From positions 186,001 to 250,000 of the forward strand of contig NZ_JAQQXR010000002.1 in the NCBI RefSeq assembly GCF_028595325.1: 64,000 bases of DNA. Direction: 5' to 3'. The DNA comes from Janthinobacterium fluminis (GTDB lineage: Bacteria; Pseudomonadota; Gammaproteobacteria; Burkholderiales; Burkholderiaceae_D). Position numbers and translations under genes: made by a program. The notes beneath the pieces were generated by a model. It saw only the letters and a list, made by a program, of their open reading frames with translations, was not told where the DNA came from and did not search any database. Below, piece after piece: positions 48,211-58,300 of this stretch; the stretch's first letter is position 1, and each line of letters begins with the position of its first letter.

Positions 48211-48530
48211 CGTGGTGTTCTCCTGTGATGCTGCAAGTTAATATGCCCGACATTTTACACGGGCTGCAAGCCCATGCGTATGCGTCTGTCAACGGAAAGG
48301 CGCCGCGGCCCGGGCTTTTCCGGGGCGGCGCGGCGCCTTCCATGCGCCCGCCCAAAACGGAATTTCCGGAAGTTGGTAAAATTACCTAAAGATACATATT
48401 TCAAGGAATGTCATCTTGGCCCCGGCGACCCCCGCAGCTGTGGGAAAACACACACAAAAGAACGATGTAAGGCGTCCGTAAGTGACAACGCCTAATGTTC
48501 TTAGCAAACTATTATTCACTGGAGACAAGC
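48211..48530. other. Divergent intergenic region between UPF0114 gene and acs
   Basis: No gene seen. It contains a GGCGCCGCG...CGCGGCGCC inverted repeat (about 48300-48328). GGTAA-AA-TTACC (48375-48386) is a possible operator for acs. Plus-strand promoter elements are not obvious by eye. Confidence 0.4.
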
Positions 48531-50537
48531 ATGGCCGCGACAGAAAACCAAGGGCAGGGCACGGAGCAGCAGGGACCACAGGAATCGCGCGTGTTCGCGC
48601 CGCCGGCGGCCTTCGCCGCGCAGGCGGCGGTATCGGGCATGGCCGCCTACCACGCGCTGTGCGCCGAAGCCGAGCGGGACTACGAAGGTTTTTGGGCCAG
48701 GCTGGCGCGGGAAAACCTCAGCTGGCACAAACCGTTCAGCAAAACCCTGAACGAAGACCGGGCGCCGTTCTACCGCTGGTTCGAGGACGGCCAGTTGAAC
48801 GTGTCCTACAACTGCCTGGACCGCAACCTGGAAAACGGCAACGCCGACAAGACCGCCATCATCTTCGAGGCGGACGACGGCCAGACGAGCAAGGTCAGCT
48901 ATAAAGAGCTGCACGAAAAAGTCTGCAAATTCGCCAACGGCCTGAAGTCGCTGGGCATAGGCAAGGGCGACCGCGTCATCATCTACATGTCGATGTCGGT
49001 CGAGGGCGTGGCGGCGATGCAGGCTTGCGCGCGCATCGGCGCGACCCACTCCGTGGTCTTCGGCGGCTTCTCCGCCAAGTCGCTGCAGGAGCGCATCATC
49101 GACGCCGGCGCGGTGGCCGTCATCACGGGCGACCAGCAACTGCGCGGCGGCAAGCAACTGCCGCTGAAAGCCATCGTCGACGAGGCGCTGGCGCTGGGCG
49201 GCTGCGGCACGGTCAAGAACGTCATCGTCTACCGGCGCACCGGCGGCGAACTGGCGATGGCGGCCGGGCGCGACGTCTGGCTGCACGAACTGGTGGCGGC
49301 GCAGCCGGCCGTGTGCGAGCCGGAATGGGTGGACGCCGAGCATCCGCTGTTCATCCTCTACACGTCCGGCTCGACGGGCACGCCGAAGGGCGTGCAACAC
49401 GCCAGCGGCGGCTACCTGCTGTGGGCGGCGCTGACGATGAAGTGGAGCTTCGACATCAAGCCGGCCGACGTATTCTGGTGCACCGCCGACATCGGCTGGG
49501 TCACGGGCCACAGCTACATCGCCTACGGCCCGATGGCCGTCGGCGCCACCCAGGTGGTGTTCGAGGGCATCCCCACCTTCCCGAACGCCGGCCGCTTCTG
49601 GGAAACCATCAAAAAGCACGACGTCAGCATCTTCTACACGGCGCCGACGGCGATCCGCTCGCTGATCAAGGCGGCCGACGTCGATCCGAAAGTACATCCC
49701 GACAACTACGACCTGGGCAGCCTGCGCCTGTTGGGCACGGTTGGCGAGCCGATCAATCCAGAAGCGTGGATGTGGTACTACAAGAACATCGGCCGCGAGC
49801 GCTGCCCCATCGTCGACACCTTCTGGCAGACGGAGACGGGCGGCCACATGATCACGCCGCTGCCGGGCGCCACGCCGATGGTGCCGGGCTCCTGCACGCT
49901 GCCGCTGCCGGGCATCATGGCCGCCATCGTCGACGAGGCCGGCCACGACGTGCCGAACGGGCAGGGCGGCATCCTCGTCGTCAAGCGGCCGTGGCCGTCG
50001 ATGATACGCACGATCTGGGGCAACCCGGAGCGCTTCAAGAACAGCTACTTCCCGGACGAGCTGGGCGGCAAGATGTACCTGGCCGGCGACGGCGCGATCC
50101 GCAACAAGGACACGGGCTACTTCACGATCACGGGGCGCATCGACGACGTGCTGAACGTCTCGGGCCACCGCATGGGCACGATGGAAATCGAATCGGCGCT
50201 GGTGGCCAACCCGCTGGTGGCCGAAGCGGCCGTCGTCGGCAAGCCGGACGACACGACGGGCGAGTCGATCTGCGCCTTCGTCGTGCTCAAGCAGGCGCGG
50301 CCGACCGGCGAAGACGCCAAGCGGCTGGCGCTGGAGCTGCGCAACTGGGTCGCCAAGGAAATCGGCCCGATCGCCAAGCCGAAGGAAATCCGCTTCGGCG
50401 ACAACCTGCCGAAGACGCGCTCGGGAAAAATCATGCGCCGCCTGCTGCGCGTGCTGGCCAAGGGCGAGACGATCACCCAGGACATCTCGACGCTGGAAAA
50501 TCCGGCCATCCTGGAGCAGCTCAAAGAGACGTCCTGA
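48531..50537 (+). CDS. acs: Acetyl-CoA synthetase (acetate-CoA ligase)
   Basis: Activates acetate with ATP and CoA via acetyl-adenylate; 668 residues, normal length. ANL-superfamily motifs: [16 protein letters not shown] (near 278), the acetyl-CoA-synthetase-specific [47 protein letters not shown], and the C-terminal [14 protein letters not shown]. The last contains the Lys (about 632) that is acetylated in relatives. The ATG at 48531 follows GGAGA; an upstream ATG at 48495 is rejected. Single gene, plus strand. Confidence 0.97.
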   Translation: MAATENQGQGTEQQGPQESRVFAPPAAFAAQAAVSGMAAYHALCAEAERDYEGFWARLARENLSWHKPFSKTLNEDRAPFYRWFEDGQLNVSYNCLDRNLENGNADKTAIIFEADDGQTSKVSYKELHEKVCKFANGLKSLGIGKGDRVIIYMSMSVEGVAAMQACARIGATHSVVFGGFSAKSLQERIIDAGAVAVITGDQQLRGGKQLPLKAIVDEALALGGCGTVKNVIVYRRTGGELAMAAGRDVWLHELVAAQPAVCEPEWVDAEHPLFILYTSGSTGTPKGVQHASGGYLLWAALTMKWSFDIKPADVFWCTADIGWVTGHSYIAYGPMAVGATQVVFEGIPTFPNAGRFWETIKKHDVSIFYTAPTAIRSLIKAADVDPKVHPDNYDLGSLRLLGTVGEPINPEAWMWYYKNIGRERCPIVDTFWQTETGGHMITPLPGATPMVPGSCTLPLPGIMAAIVDEAGHDVPNGQGGILVVKRPWPSMIRTIWGNPERFKNSYFPDELGGKMYLAGDGAIRNKDTGYFTITGRIDDVLNVSGHRMGTMEIESALVANPLVAEAAVVGKPDDTTGESICAFVVLKQARPTGEDAKRLALELRNWVAKEIGPIAKPKEIRFGDNLPKTRSGKIMRRLLRVLAKGETITQDISTLENPAILEQLKETS

Positions 50538-50622
50538 GGCGGCGGAGGGGGATGGGCGGCGGCCGCGGCGCGTGGTGTTTTTGCCATGTCGCGGCGGCGC
50601 TGAAAAAACCTTGGCGGAAAAC

Positions 50623-50651
50623 TTGGTGCTTCGCGCAATCCTTGCTATAAT
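50623..50651 (+). promoter_or_regulatory. Sigma-70 promoter of tRNA-Ser
   Basis: TTGGTG (50623-50628), a 17-base spacer and TATAAT (50646-50651), with an extended TGC before the -10. Transcription would start about 25 bases ahead of the tRNA. Confidence 0.85.
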
Positions 50652-50683
50652 TCGCGGCTTCGTGAGAACGAAGATGTAATGCA

Positions 50684-50774
50684 GGAGAGGTGGATGAGTG
50701 GTTGAAGTCGCACGCCTGGAAAGCGTGTATAGGTTCATAGCCTATCGGGGGTTCGAATCCCCCTCTCTCCGCCA
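50684..50774 (+). tRNA. tRNA-Ser (anticodon GGA)
   Basis: A 91-base class II tRNA with acceptor GGAGAGG, a long variable arm typical of Ser tRNAs, anticodon loop CTGGAAA, T-arm GGGGGTTCGAATCCCCC and encoded CCA (50772-50774). It has its own promoter and terminator, so it is a single-gene unit. Confidence 0.95.
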
Positions 50775-50776
50775 AG

Positions 50777-50822
50777 GATACAACGCAAAAAGCCACCCTC
50801 GGGTGGCTTTTTGCGTTGTATC
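50777..50822 (+). terminator. Long terminator hairpin after tRNA-Ser
   Basis: A perfect 21-bp stem (50777-50797 and 50802-50822) with a CTCG loop. Its core, AAAAAGCCACC/GGTGGCTTTTT, ends in a T run inside the right arm, so it can terminate in both directions. Confidence 0.85.
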
Positions 50823-51642
50823 TCTTGGCGGAGAGAAGCAAGCCCCCTGCGGGGCTTGCGCGGGGGATTCGAAGGGCTGGGCCTGCAGGCCCGGCCCTCT
50901 CCGAATCGCCCAACTGCTGCCGCTACGCGGCAGCTTCGCGCGCCGAGGGCGCGCGCTTCTTCATACACTTTAGGTTCCATCCGAGCGAGCTAAGCCGTAC
51001 CGAAAGTACCCAACAAAGCGTGGAAAGGGCACAAATATAAAGGCTGCTTTCAAGCGGCCTTTTTCATTTCCGGCCTTGCCTACCCCCGACAAGGTTGCCC
51101 CGTCAGAAATACCGCGAATCATCGTGCCACGATTGCGCTATCGACCAGGCTTTCGCCGCGGTTAAAGTCCACGTTTGACCAATTCAGCGCTATCGCCCCT
51201 GATGTGCGCAGCCCTGCGTAAAACTGGAACTACACAGAATTGGCGACTGGCGACTGGCGATTGGCAGCTGGTACTTCTTGGCCAGCACTGCCAGTCCGAA
51301 CACGCCCCGGATAATTGACCGCCGGTTGTTCCGGCTCTCGTTGCCTTCCTACGTCCCCTGTCGCAATGCCTTTTTAAGATCCGAATGCGCAAAGCTCTTG
51401 ATCTGCTTGCTAATGCCATCAATCCCGACAAAATTAGTAGGGAATTACTCAGACTTGCTCAGTTTCAAAAAACATTCCAATGTTACATTTCCATTAAGAA
51501 ACTTTAATTCGTTTTCAACTATGGATGTTGCTAAAAATTTATGTTGGTGTGCAGCGAAACGCTGTTTTCTGACAGTACTTATTTGGCATTTTAAATATTT
51601 TTTACCGCCTGCTTTTAGAGAGAGTGGTTTGCTGGAGTGTTC
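50823..51642. other. Gene-free stretch before the autotransporter
   Basis: No credible gene. The left part is GC-rich with small palindromes (AAGCCCC/GGGGCTT near 50840, GGGCCTGCAGGCCC near 50880, GCTGCCG/CGGCAGC near 50925) and a terminator-like AAAGGC...GCCTTTTT at about 51040-51064. A short tandem repeat of TGGCGAC lies at about 51240-51262. From about 51390 the sequence turns AT-rich and holds a candidate promoter: CTGACA 51569-51574 and TAAATA 51592-51597 with a 17-base spacer. Confidence 0.45.
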
Positions 51643-54600
51643 ATGAGAGCATCAATTAATAACTGCATTTCTTGGCTAGCGAACAGATTGGCGTGTGCGG
51701 GACTACTGCTCGCTGCCTTGCTGCTTGCGAGTACCGCGCAGGCGGCAAGCCCAGCGATTGCCAGCCTGTCTTCGGATGTGTCGATACCGAGCCTTGTGGT
51801 CGGCAAGCAAATGAGATTGGCGGCCAGCGCGCCGGAGGTGGTCTTGATGCCAGAGTCGCTAAGCATCGGCAAGATATACACACCCTACAACGCCACCATC
51901 ACTGCCACTGGCGGCACCGCACCATATACCTTCATGCTCTTGGGCAGCTTGCCGTGGGGAATGAACTTCAATAGTGCCACTGGCGTGATTAGCGGCACTC
52001 CAGACTCCAGCGGGACGTTCAATCTGTCTTTCTTCGCCACCGATGCCAATGGCGTGGTCGGTGCGCGCGCCTATAGCTTGGTGATCGGCGCCGGAGCTCC
52101 GGTCGCAAATTTTAGTGGCGTGACGGTCGCAGTCAATAGTACCGGCAATCCGGTGGCGCTCAACATCACGGGTGGTATCCCCACCAGCGTCGCCGTTGCG
52201 CACCCCCCTGACTATGGCACAGCGACGGCTAGCGGCACCAGTATCACGTATACCCCGACGGCAGGTTATTCCGGGGCGGATAGCTTTACGTACACCGCAA
52301 CGAATGCCGACGGTACTTCCGGTGCTGGTTTGGTCAGGATCACTGTTAGTGCGCCGGCGCCGGTGCTGGTTCTGGCGCCTGCGTCGCTGGGCAATTTCAC
52401 GATAGGCATGCCCTACAATACGACAATCACTGCCACAGGCGGCACGGCGCCCTATACCTTTACCCGCACTGGAACCTTGCCGGCGGGCGTTACGTTCAAT
52501 ACTGCCACTGGCGAGCTTCGTGGCACGCCCACCGTAACCGGCCCGTTCAACACGACCATCTCTACCACTGATGCCATGGGCGTGCGTGGTTCGCGCACCT
52601 ATAGCATCGTGGTCGGTGCCCAGGTGCCAGTCGCCAATGCAGTGAGCGCGACGGTCGCTGCCAATAGCGGCGCCAATCCTATTTCGCTCAACCTGTCTGG
52701 CAGCATCGCCACCAGCGTGGCCGTCGCCGGCGCCGCCAGCCATGGCACTGCCACGGCCAGCGGCACCAGCATCACGTACACCCCAACGGCTGGCTACTCC
52801 GGACCGGACAGCTTCAGCTACACTGCGACGAATGACAACGGCACGTCCAGCGCAGCGACGGTGACGATCGTAGTCAGCGCGCCCACCTTGACCTTGACGC
52901 CAGCCAGCCTGGCCGGCATCCGTATCGCTGCCGCCTATAGCCAGCAGTTCACGGCTGCAGGCGGCGTTGCGCCCTACGCGTATTCCGTCAGCAGTGGCGC
53001 CTTGCCTACGGGGCTGGTGCTCGATGCGGCTACCGGCATTGTCAGCGGCACGCCGAGCGCAGTCGGCAGCTTTGCCTTCACCCTGCAGGCGAAGGATGCC
53101 AATCAGTTCAGCGTGCAGCAAGCCTTGACCCTGCAGGTAAACCAGGCGCCGCCGCCGGTGGTCAATGAAACGGCGACCACCTCGGCCAACAAGGAAGTGA
53201 GCCTGACGATCGCTTCCAGCAATGGCAGCCCGATCACGGACGTCACCATCGTCACGCCGCCACAGCATGGCCGCGTCACGGTGGTCTCGACGGGGGCCTC
53301 GGCACGCATGGCGCGCGCCGTGGGCGCCAGCTTCAAGGTGACGTATGTACCAAATGCCGACTACTTTGGCCCGGACAGCTTCAGCTACACGGTGACGGGC
53401 GCGGGCGGCACGTCCGCGCCGGCTATCGTCAGCCTGACAGTCGTGCCGCAACCCGTGCCGGCACCCGTGGGGAAGACGGCCACCGTACTGGCCGGTGGCC
53501 CGGTGACCCTGCACGTGACGGAAGGGGCCACAGGCGGCCCGTTCACGTCGGTGGCCATCACCACGCAGCCGGCCAGCGGTACGGCGGTGGTCAGCGGCAT
53601 GGACATCATCTACACGCCTGGCGCGGACACCAGTGGCGACATCAGCATCAGCTACACGCTGTCGAACGTGTTCGGTACCTCGGCGCCCATCAAATCGACG
53701 GTTAGCGTCAATCCGGTGCCGCAGGTGCTCAGCCAGAGCGCCACGGTGGCAGCCGGCCTGACGGTCAATGTCGACTTGACGGCGGGCGCCACGGGCGGTC
53801 CGTTCAAGGCGGCCAATGTGTTGAGCGTTGCGCCGGAAAACGCGGGCAAGGCGGTGGTGCGCGATGTCGGCACGGCCGGCAAGCCGGTGTACCAGCTGAG
53901 CTTTACGGCGTCCGGCAAGTTTGCCGGCGCGGCCGTCATCAACTACACCCTGAGCAACGCCGTTGCCACCTCGAAGCCGGGCATCGTCAATGTGACCGTG
54001 ACGGCGCGGCGCGACCCGTCGACCGATCCGGACGTGGTCGGCCTGCAGGCGGCGCAAGCGGATGCGGCGCGGCGTTTCGCCAGCGCGCATCTGTCGAACT
54101 TCACGCAGCGCCTGGAAAGCCTGCATGGCGATGGCTGGGGCCGTTCCAACTTTGGCCTCAACCTGACTCCGCCGAACGAGAGCGGCAATCCGGCGGCGGC
54201 GCTGGCGCGCCGGCAGGAGCAGGAAGCGGACCGCGTGTTCGGCACGGCGGCGGTAAAACCGTACATGCGCAAGACATCCCTGCACCAGCCTGATGCCGGT
54301 TTCAGCGGCGACAAACAGGCGGCCGGTGCGGACGTCAGCCAGGCCACGAATGGCTTGCCGGACATGCCGCAGAAGCCGGACACGCAGAAGCAGGCCCTGT
54401 CGCTGTGGCTCGGCGGTGCGGTGGAATTTGGCCAGCATTATGCGAATGGCCGCGAGATGGGCTTCCGCTTCCGCACCAACGGCGTCAGCGTGGGCGGCGA
54501 CTACCGCGTCAGCGACCTGGCGACGCTGGGTGTGGGTGCCGGTTTCAGCCATGACCGCAGCGACGTGGGGCTGAACGGCAGCCGCAGCACGGCCGACAGC

Positions 54601-55230
54601 GCCGTGGCGGCCGTGTATGGCAGCCTGCGTCCGAGCAAGGGCGTCTTCCTCGACGGCGTGCTCGGTTACGGCACCTTGCAATACGACGCTTCGCGCTACC
54701 TGGGCGACGGCAGTGGCTTTGCCACGGGTCAGCGCGACGGCAAGCAGGTGTTCGGCGCGCTGGTGGGCGGCATCGAGATGCGCCAGGAAACGTGGATGTG
54801 GTCGCCTTATGGCCGCGTGGAACTGATGTCGGCCAAGCTCGATCCGTACACGGAGACGGTGATGGGCGTCAATGCCCTGAGCTACTTCAAGCAAACCGTG
54901 CGTTCGCGCATCGGCGCGCTGGGCGTGCGGGCCGAGGGCGTGTACGTGGGTGGCCCGGGCACTTGGTTCCCCCGTGCGCGTCTCGAGTACCGGCATCAGT
55001 TCCAGGGCGCCGATGATGCGCGCCTGGCGTATGCGGACATGGCGGCGGACGGCCCCGTGTACGTGATCCGCACGATGCCGCAACAGACGGGCAACTGGAC
55101 GGCGGGCCTGGGCGTGAAGCTGCTGCTGTCGAATGGCATGGCGTTGACGCTGGACTACAACCGCAACCTGAATGTCGATAGCGGGCGTAGCCAGTCGGTC
55201 ATGTTTGGCGTGGAGATGCCGTTGAAGTAG
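51643..55230 (+). CDS. Ig-repeat adhesin with C-terminal autotransporter beta-barrel
   Basis: A 1195-residue surface protein. The signal peptide ends ASTAQAAS. The passenger alternates putative-Ig modules (for example YNATITATGGTAPYTF...FNSATGVISGTP, near residues 66-153, 241-325 and 415-500) with cadherin/Big-like modules (SITYTPTAGYSGxDSF, near 155-236, 329-413 and 505-600). Further diverged modules run to about 786. A linker precedes an autotransporter barrel at about 916-1195. It is a type V secreted adhesin or structural protein; the binding partner is unknown. The ATG at 51643 follows CTGGAG. The barrel ends VEMPLK, without the usual terminal aromatic residue. GC is intermediate. Confidence 0.9.
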   Translation: MRASINNCISWLANRLACAGLLLAALLLASTAQAASPAIASLSSDVSIPSLVVGKQMRLAASAPEVVLMPESLSIGKIYTPYNATITATGGTAPYTFMLLGSLPWGMNFNSATGVISGTPDSSGTFNLSFFATDANGVVGARAYSLVIGAGAPVANFSGVTVAVNSTGNPVALNITGGIPTSVAVAHPPDYGTATASGTSITYTPTAGYSGADSFTYTATNADGTSGAGLVRITVSAPAPVLVLAPASLGNFTIGMPYNTTITATGGTAPYTFTRTGTLPAGVTFNTATGELRGTPTVTGPFNTTISTTDAMGVRGSRTYSIVVGAQVPVANAVSATVAANSGANPISLNLSGSIATSVAVAGAASHGTATASGTSITYTPTAGYSGPDSFSYTATNDNGTSSAATVTIVVSAPTLTLTPASLAGIRIAAAYSQQFTAAGGVAPYAYSVSSGALPTGLVLDAATGIVSGTPSAVGSFAFTLQAKDANQFSVQQALTLQVNQAPPPVVNETATTSANKEVSLTIASSNGSPITDVTIVTPPQHGRVTVVSTGASARMARAVGASFKVTYVPNADYFGPDSFSYTVTGAGGTSAPAIVSLTVVPQPVPAPVGKTATVLAGGPVTLHVTEGATGGPFTSVAITTQPASGTAVVSGMDIIYTPGADTSGDISISYTLSNVFGTSAPIKSTVSVNPVPQVLSQSATVAAGLTVNVDLTAGATGGPFKAANVLSVAPENAGKAVVRDVGTAGKPVYQLSFTASGKFAGAAVINYTLSNAVATSKPGIVNVTVTARRDPSTDPDVVGLQAAQADAARRFASAHLSNFTQRLESLHGDGWGRSNFGLNLTPPNESGNPAAALARRQEQEADRVFGTAAVKPYMRKTSLHQPDAGFSGDKQAAGADVSQATNGLPDMPQKPDTQKQALSLWLGGAVEFGQHYANGREMGFRFRTNGVSVGGDYRVSDLATLGVGAGFSHDRSDVGLNGSRSTADSAVAAVYGSLRPSKGVFLDGVLGYGTLQYDASRYLGDGSGFATGQRDGKQVFGALVGGIEMRQETWMWSPYGRVELMSAKLDPYTETVMGVNALSYFKQTVRSRIGALGVRAEGVYVGGPGTWFPRARLEYRHQFQGADDARLAYADMAADGPVYVIRTMPQQTGNWTAGLGVKLLLSNGMALTLDYNRNLNVDSGRSQSVMFGVEMPLK

Positions 55231-55491
55231 TCGAAGGGAGGGGGAACTGTTGAGTTCCTTGCCGAGGTTCCGAAGCTGCGATGGAACTCTGCTTGGCTAC
55301 AATCGTGCCATATTTTGTGCAAACCTAAAATTTTTTGGTTTTGCAAATAGGTATATAGTTCCTGATCTCCCCAGTCTCTTTCAGAGATTTTTTTTTGGTA
55401 TTGCTGGCGTCAGGATGGGCATATGAACCTCTATTCATTGGCGCCATGCCCCAACGGCAACAGACAGTTAGAAATGTATTGAAGATCATTT

Positions 55492-55920
55492 ATGCTTCCA
55501 TTTTTTGTTGAGAGTAATATTCCTTCCGTTCGATTGTTCGAGCTAAGCGACGGTCGTTTTCAGCTTTTGGAAGTGGCGGAAATAGCGCCGTTTTTACCGG
55601 GGTATGGCTACTTGCTTGTAGAGCGCCGACTTGCGGAATTTCTTGTGGAGCATGACGTTGAACGCATTGTCTGTGAGGATGCCGTATTATTCGACAGGAC
55701 ATCCGGCAAGGAGTTCCGGACTCATGTCCAAGTCCGGGTAAGGCAGTATTTCAAGTCGGAGCAAATCAATGACCTCGACATTGCAGGACTGCGCCTCCTG
55801 ACAATGAACGACGAATATTATTTCATAAGTCCTGAGTTGAAGAATCTCTTGGAACAGGCACCGTTTGAGTACCTTAGTTTTAGAGAAGGGTTGAGCGGAT
55901 TTGCTGGTACGGACACATGA
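55492..55920 (+). CDS. Hypothetical protein, possibly an orphan immunity protein
   Basis: A 142-residue soluble protein, acidic and AT-rich relative to the core. Visible segments: RLFELSDGRFQLLEVAEIAP, VCEDAVLFDRTSGKEF and a C-terminal YYFISPELKNLLEQAPFEYL. The final pattern (ending strand, SxxLKxxLE, then an aromatic strand) resembles Imm11-like immunity proteins of polymorphic toxin systems, but the match is weak. No toxin gene is adjacent; an IS481 copy follows 80 bases later. It may be a leftover of a toxin cassette. No strong ribosome site. Confidence 0.5.
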   Translation: MLPFFVESNIPSVRLFELSDGRFQLLEVAEIAPFLPGYGYLLVERRLAEFLVEHDVERIVCEDAVLFDRTSGKEFRTHVQVRVRQYFKSEQINDLDIAGLRLLTMNDEYYFISPELKNLLEQAPFEYLSFREGLSGFAGTDT

Positions 55921-56001
55921 GGCCCTCCATGGCCGCTTTCTCGAAAGTCTCCATAAAAGGATCGCGATGAGGAAAAATGAACCGCTCGAATTGGGGTACG
56001 G

Positions 56002-56977
56002 CTAGTTGTCCAGTCCCGTTTGATCATAGACGCTTTTAACGAATAATTCTGGCTTTCGATCCTGCCATTCTTCGAGCGCCTGAATGGGCGTTTTGGTGTC
56101 GATGGCGCGTTGGGGAATGTGGTGGTTGTAAAGCTTCAGGTAGTTGAGCAAAGCCGCCTCCAGGTCGGCCCGGCTATCGAAGCGGGTTTGCTGCAGCAGT
56201 TCGCTGATGCGGCCGTTGAAGCGCTCCACCATGCCGTTCGTTTTGGGGGCGAGGCGGCGCCAAACGATGCTCGATTTCCATGCCGGCGCACACCTTGTCG
56301 AAGACATGCTGGCCGCTTGGCTTCTTGTCCTTCATGGCGAAGCGGTCGGTGAATTGCGAGCCGTTGTCGGTCAGAATCTTGGTGATCTTGACCGGCGACG
56401 CCAGCTTGAGCCGGCGCAGGAAATCGACGCTGCTGCGGTCGCTCATGTCGCCGTAAATGTGCAGAAACACCCAGCGCGTGGCGCGGTCGATGGCCACGAA
56501 CAGGTAGCGGTGCGAGGTCTCGTCGGGCATCTGCGGCAGGTATTTGATGTCGATGTGAACGAAGCCCGGCTCGTAGTCCTTGAAGGTCTTCTTGGCCGAG
56601 ATCGTTTCGCCCTCGGCCTTGGGAATGACGTCTTCCAGGCGCGCCATGCCTTCGCGCTTGAGTAGGCGGGCGATGCCGGAGCGGGACACCTCGGCATTGA
56701 TGTATTGCCGGGTAATGTAGAGCAGGTCGTCGAGCGGCAAATAGAGCGTCTGGCGCAGCGACAGCACGATGGCCTCCGGCGTTGCGCTCAAGGTCGTGTG
56801 CAGGGTGTGGGCGCGGTGCGAGCGGTCTTGCACATCGTCGCGCTTGAGCCACTTGGCGGCGGTGGCGCGGGTGATGTTGAAGACCTTGGCCGCTTGGCGG
56901 TCCGACAAGCCGGAGTCCTTGATTTCCTGCCGAATCTTCGGGGTAGTGCGGGCCTGCGGATGGATGCGTGTGCTCAT
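56002..56977 (-). pseudogene. IS481-family transposase, frameshifted
   Basis: The N-terminal part (56977 down to the shift) has a helix-turn-helix (GLSDRQAAKVFNITRATAAK) and DDE core Asp residues in HIDIKYLPQ and LTDNGSQF. The C-terminal part, in another frame, supplies the catalytic Glu in MVERFNGRI and ends VYDQTGLDN. Dropping one base from the four-T run at 56241-56244 rejoins them as RPQTNGMVERF. It is either an inactive copy or, less likely, a programmed frameshift. Terminal repeats were not identified. A deleted relative lies at 42516-42749. Confidence 0.85.
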
Positions 56978-57115
56978 GCGCTCAAACGTTTCGGTGACGT
57001 ACTGCGATGGGTAAGGGACCGCGGCGGCAAGCCGGCGACCAGTTCGTCAAGCACGGCCTTGGCGCGAAACAGGGCCATGCTGCGACGGGGGATATGATCG
57101 CACGAAACTAAACAA

Positions 57116-58300
57116 TTAGAGTCGCCGAAGTCGACTCAGGGCAATATCGATGGTTTCATCTTTCTTGGCAAAGCAAAAACGCACATATTTTCCATTATCC
57201 ATTCCACTATAAAATGAGGATAACGGTATACAGGCTACGCCCCCACTGATGGTCAGCCAGTCGGCGAACTCAAAGTCCGTCAGGTCGTTCCGCACATTCG
57301 AAAATTCAGCCAATTGGAAATAGGTTCCTTGCGTTTCGCACAAGGTAAAGCCGTTTTCAACCAAACCAGCGCGAAGTCTGTCTCGCTTAGGCAGAAATAG
57401 ATCGGACAAACTCCACGCTCCGCGATGGCACCCAAGGTATGCTGCGATTCCGGCTTGCAGAGGTGCATTCACCGAAAAGATGGCATATTGATGCAGCGCT
57501 TGGAGTTTCCGTGTGTACGCTGGTGGCGCGACGCAGTAACCAATTTTCCAACCGGTAACGTGCAGTGTTTTTCCAAAAGAGAAAACGACAAAACTGCGCG
57601 ACCTCAACTTTGCATGCTGCAAAAAACTGTGGTGCTGCTTTCCGTCGAAGACAATGTGCTCGTAAACTTCGTCGGAAATAATTAGCAAATCATGCTTTTC
57701 AGCTATCAGCGCCAGGGCGTTGATTTCTGTGAGGTTGAGTACCCTGCCGGAAGGATTATTTGGACTGTTGATAATCAAAACGCGCGTACGCGGAGTCACC
57801 GCATGCTCGACCTCATCCCAGTTGATGCGAAAATCCGGCGCCTTCAACGTGACGATGCGGGGTACTCCGCCTTTGGCCAGAATTGCGGGAATGTAGGAAT
57901 CATAAGCTGGCTCGAGTATCAGCACTTCATCACCGGGGCACAGCATGCATCCTATTGCAGTGAAAATTGCCTGCGCTGCACCTGCGGTGACCGTGATTTC
58001 CTGGTCTGGATCGACATGCACATCCATTTCACTGAGGATTTTCTCAGCAATCGCAGCGCGCAAACTAGGCAGCCCGGCTACTGGGGCATATTGATTATTC
58101 TCTCCCCGTAGCGCGGCGGCGGCACATTCAATTAGCGCACCATCGCAGGCGAAGTCCGGGAAGCCCTGCGCGAGATTGATCGCGCCATGCTTTGTCGCTA
58201 GGCGGGACATACGGCTAAAAATATTGACCGCCGCGTCAGACCCGTTAGAAGCGTTAATCAGCGCTCCCGGGGCAGGTACACATTCGTCAGAAGAGCGCAT
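57116..58300 (-). CDS. PLP-dependent aminotransferase, class I/II
   Basis: Fold type I aminotransferase of 394 residues, similar to methionine/kynurenine/glutamine aminotransferases (YbdL-like). INLAQGFPDF near the N-terminus, NQYAPVAGLPSLRAAI, NSPNNPSGRV (Asn contact to PLP), SDEVYEHIVF, and SFGKTLHVTGWKIGY with the PLP Lys244. The start at 58300 follows GAGG nine bases upstream; the longer start at 58318 lacks this. It overlaps the ferritin-like gene by 14 bases, so it is the last gene of the minus-strand cluster. In context it would make or consume an amino or keto acid for the pathway. Markedly AT-richer than core genes. Confidence 0.9.
   Translation of the reverse strand: MRSSDECVPAPGALINASNGSDAAVNIFSRMSRLATKHGAINLAQGFPDFACDGALIECAAAALRGENNQYAPVAGLPSLRAAIAEKILSEMDVHVDPDQEITVTAGAAQAIFTAIGCMLCPGDEVLILEPAYDSYIPAILAKGGVPRIVTLKAPDFRINWDEVEHAVTPRTRVLIINSPNNPSGRVLNLTEINALALIAEKHDLLIISDEVYEHIVFDGKQHHSFLQHAKLRSRSFVVFSFGKTLHVTGWKIGYCVAPPAYTRKLQALHQYAIFSVNAPLQAGIAAYLGCHRGAWSLSDLFLPKRDRLRAGLVENGFTLCETQGTYFQLAEFSNVRNDLTDFEFADWLTISGGVACIPLSSFYSGMDNGKYVRFCFAKKDETIDIALSRLRRL

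Noticed and set aside
50735..50980. 81-residue ORF ending GERGIRTPDRL
   Set aside because: A known artefact: its C-terminus is the tRNA-Ser T-arm region read in reverse, and the rest is terminator palindromes.
56110..57097. Plus-strand ORFs across the IS481 copy
   Set aside because: Shadows of the minus-strand transposase.
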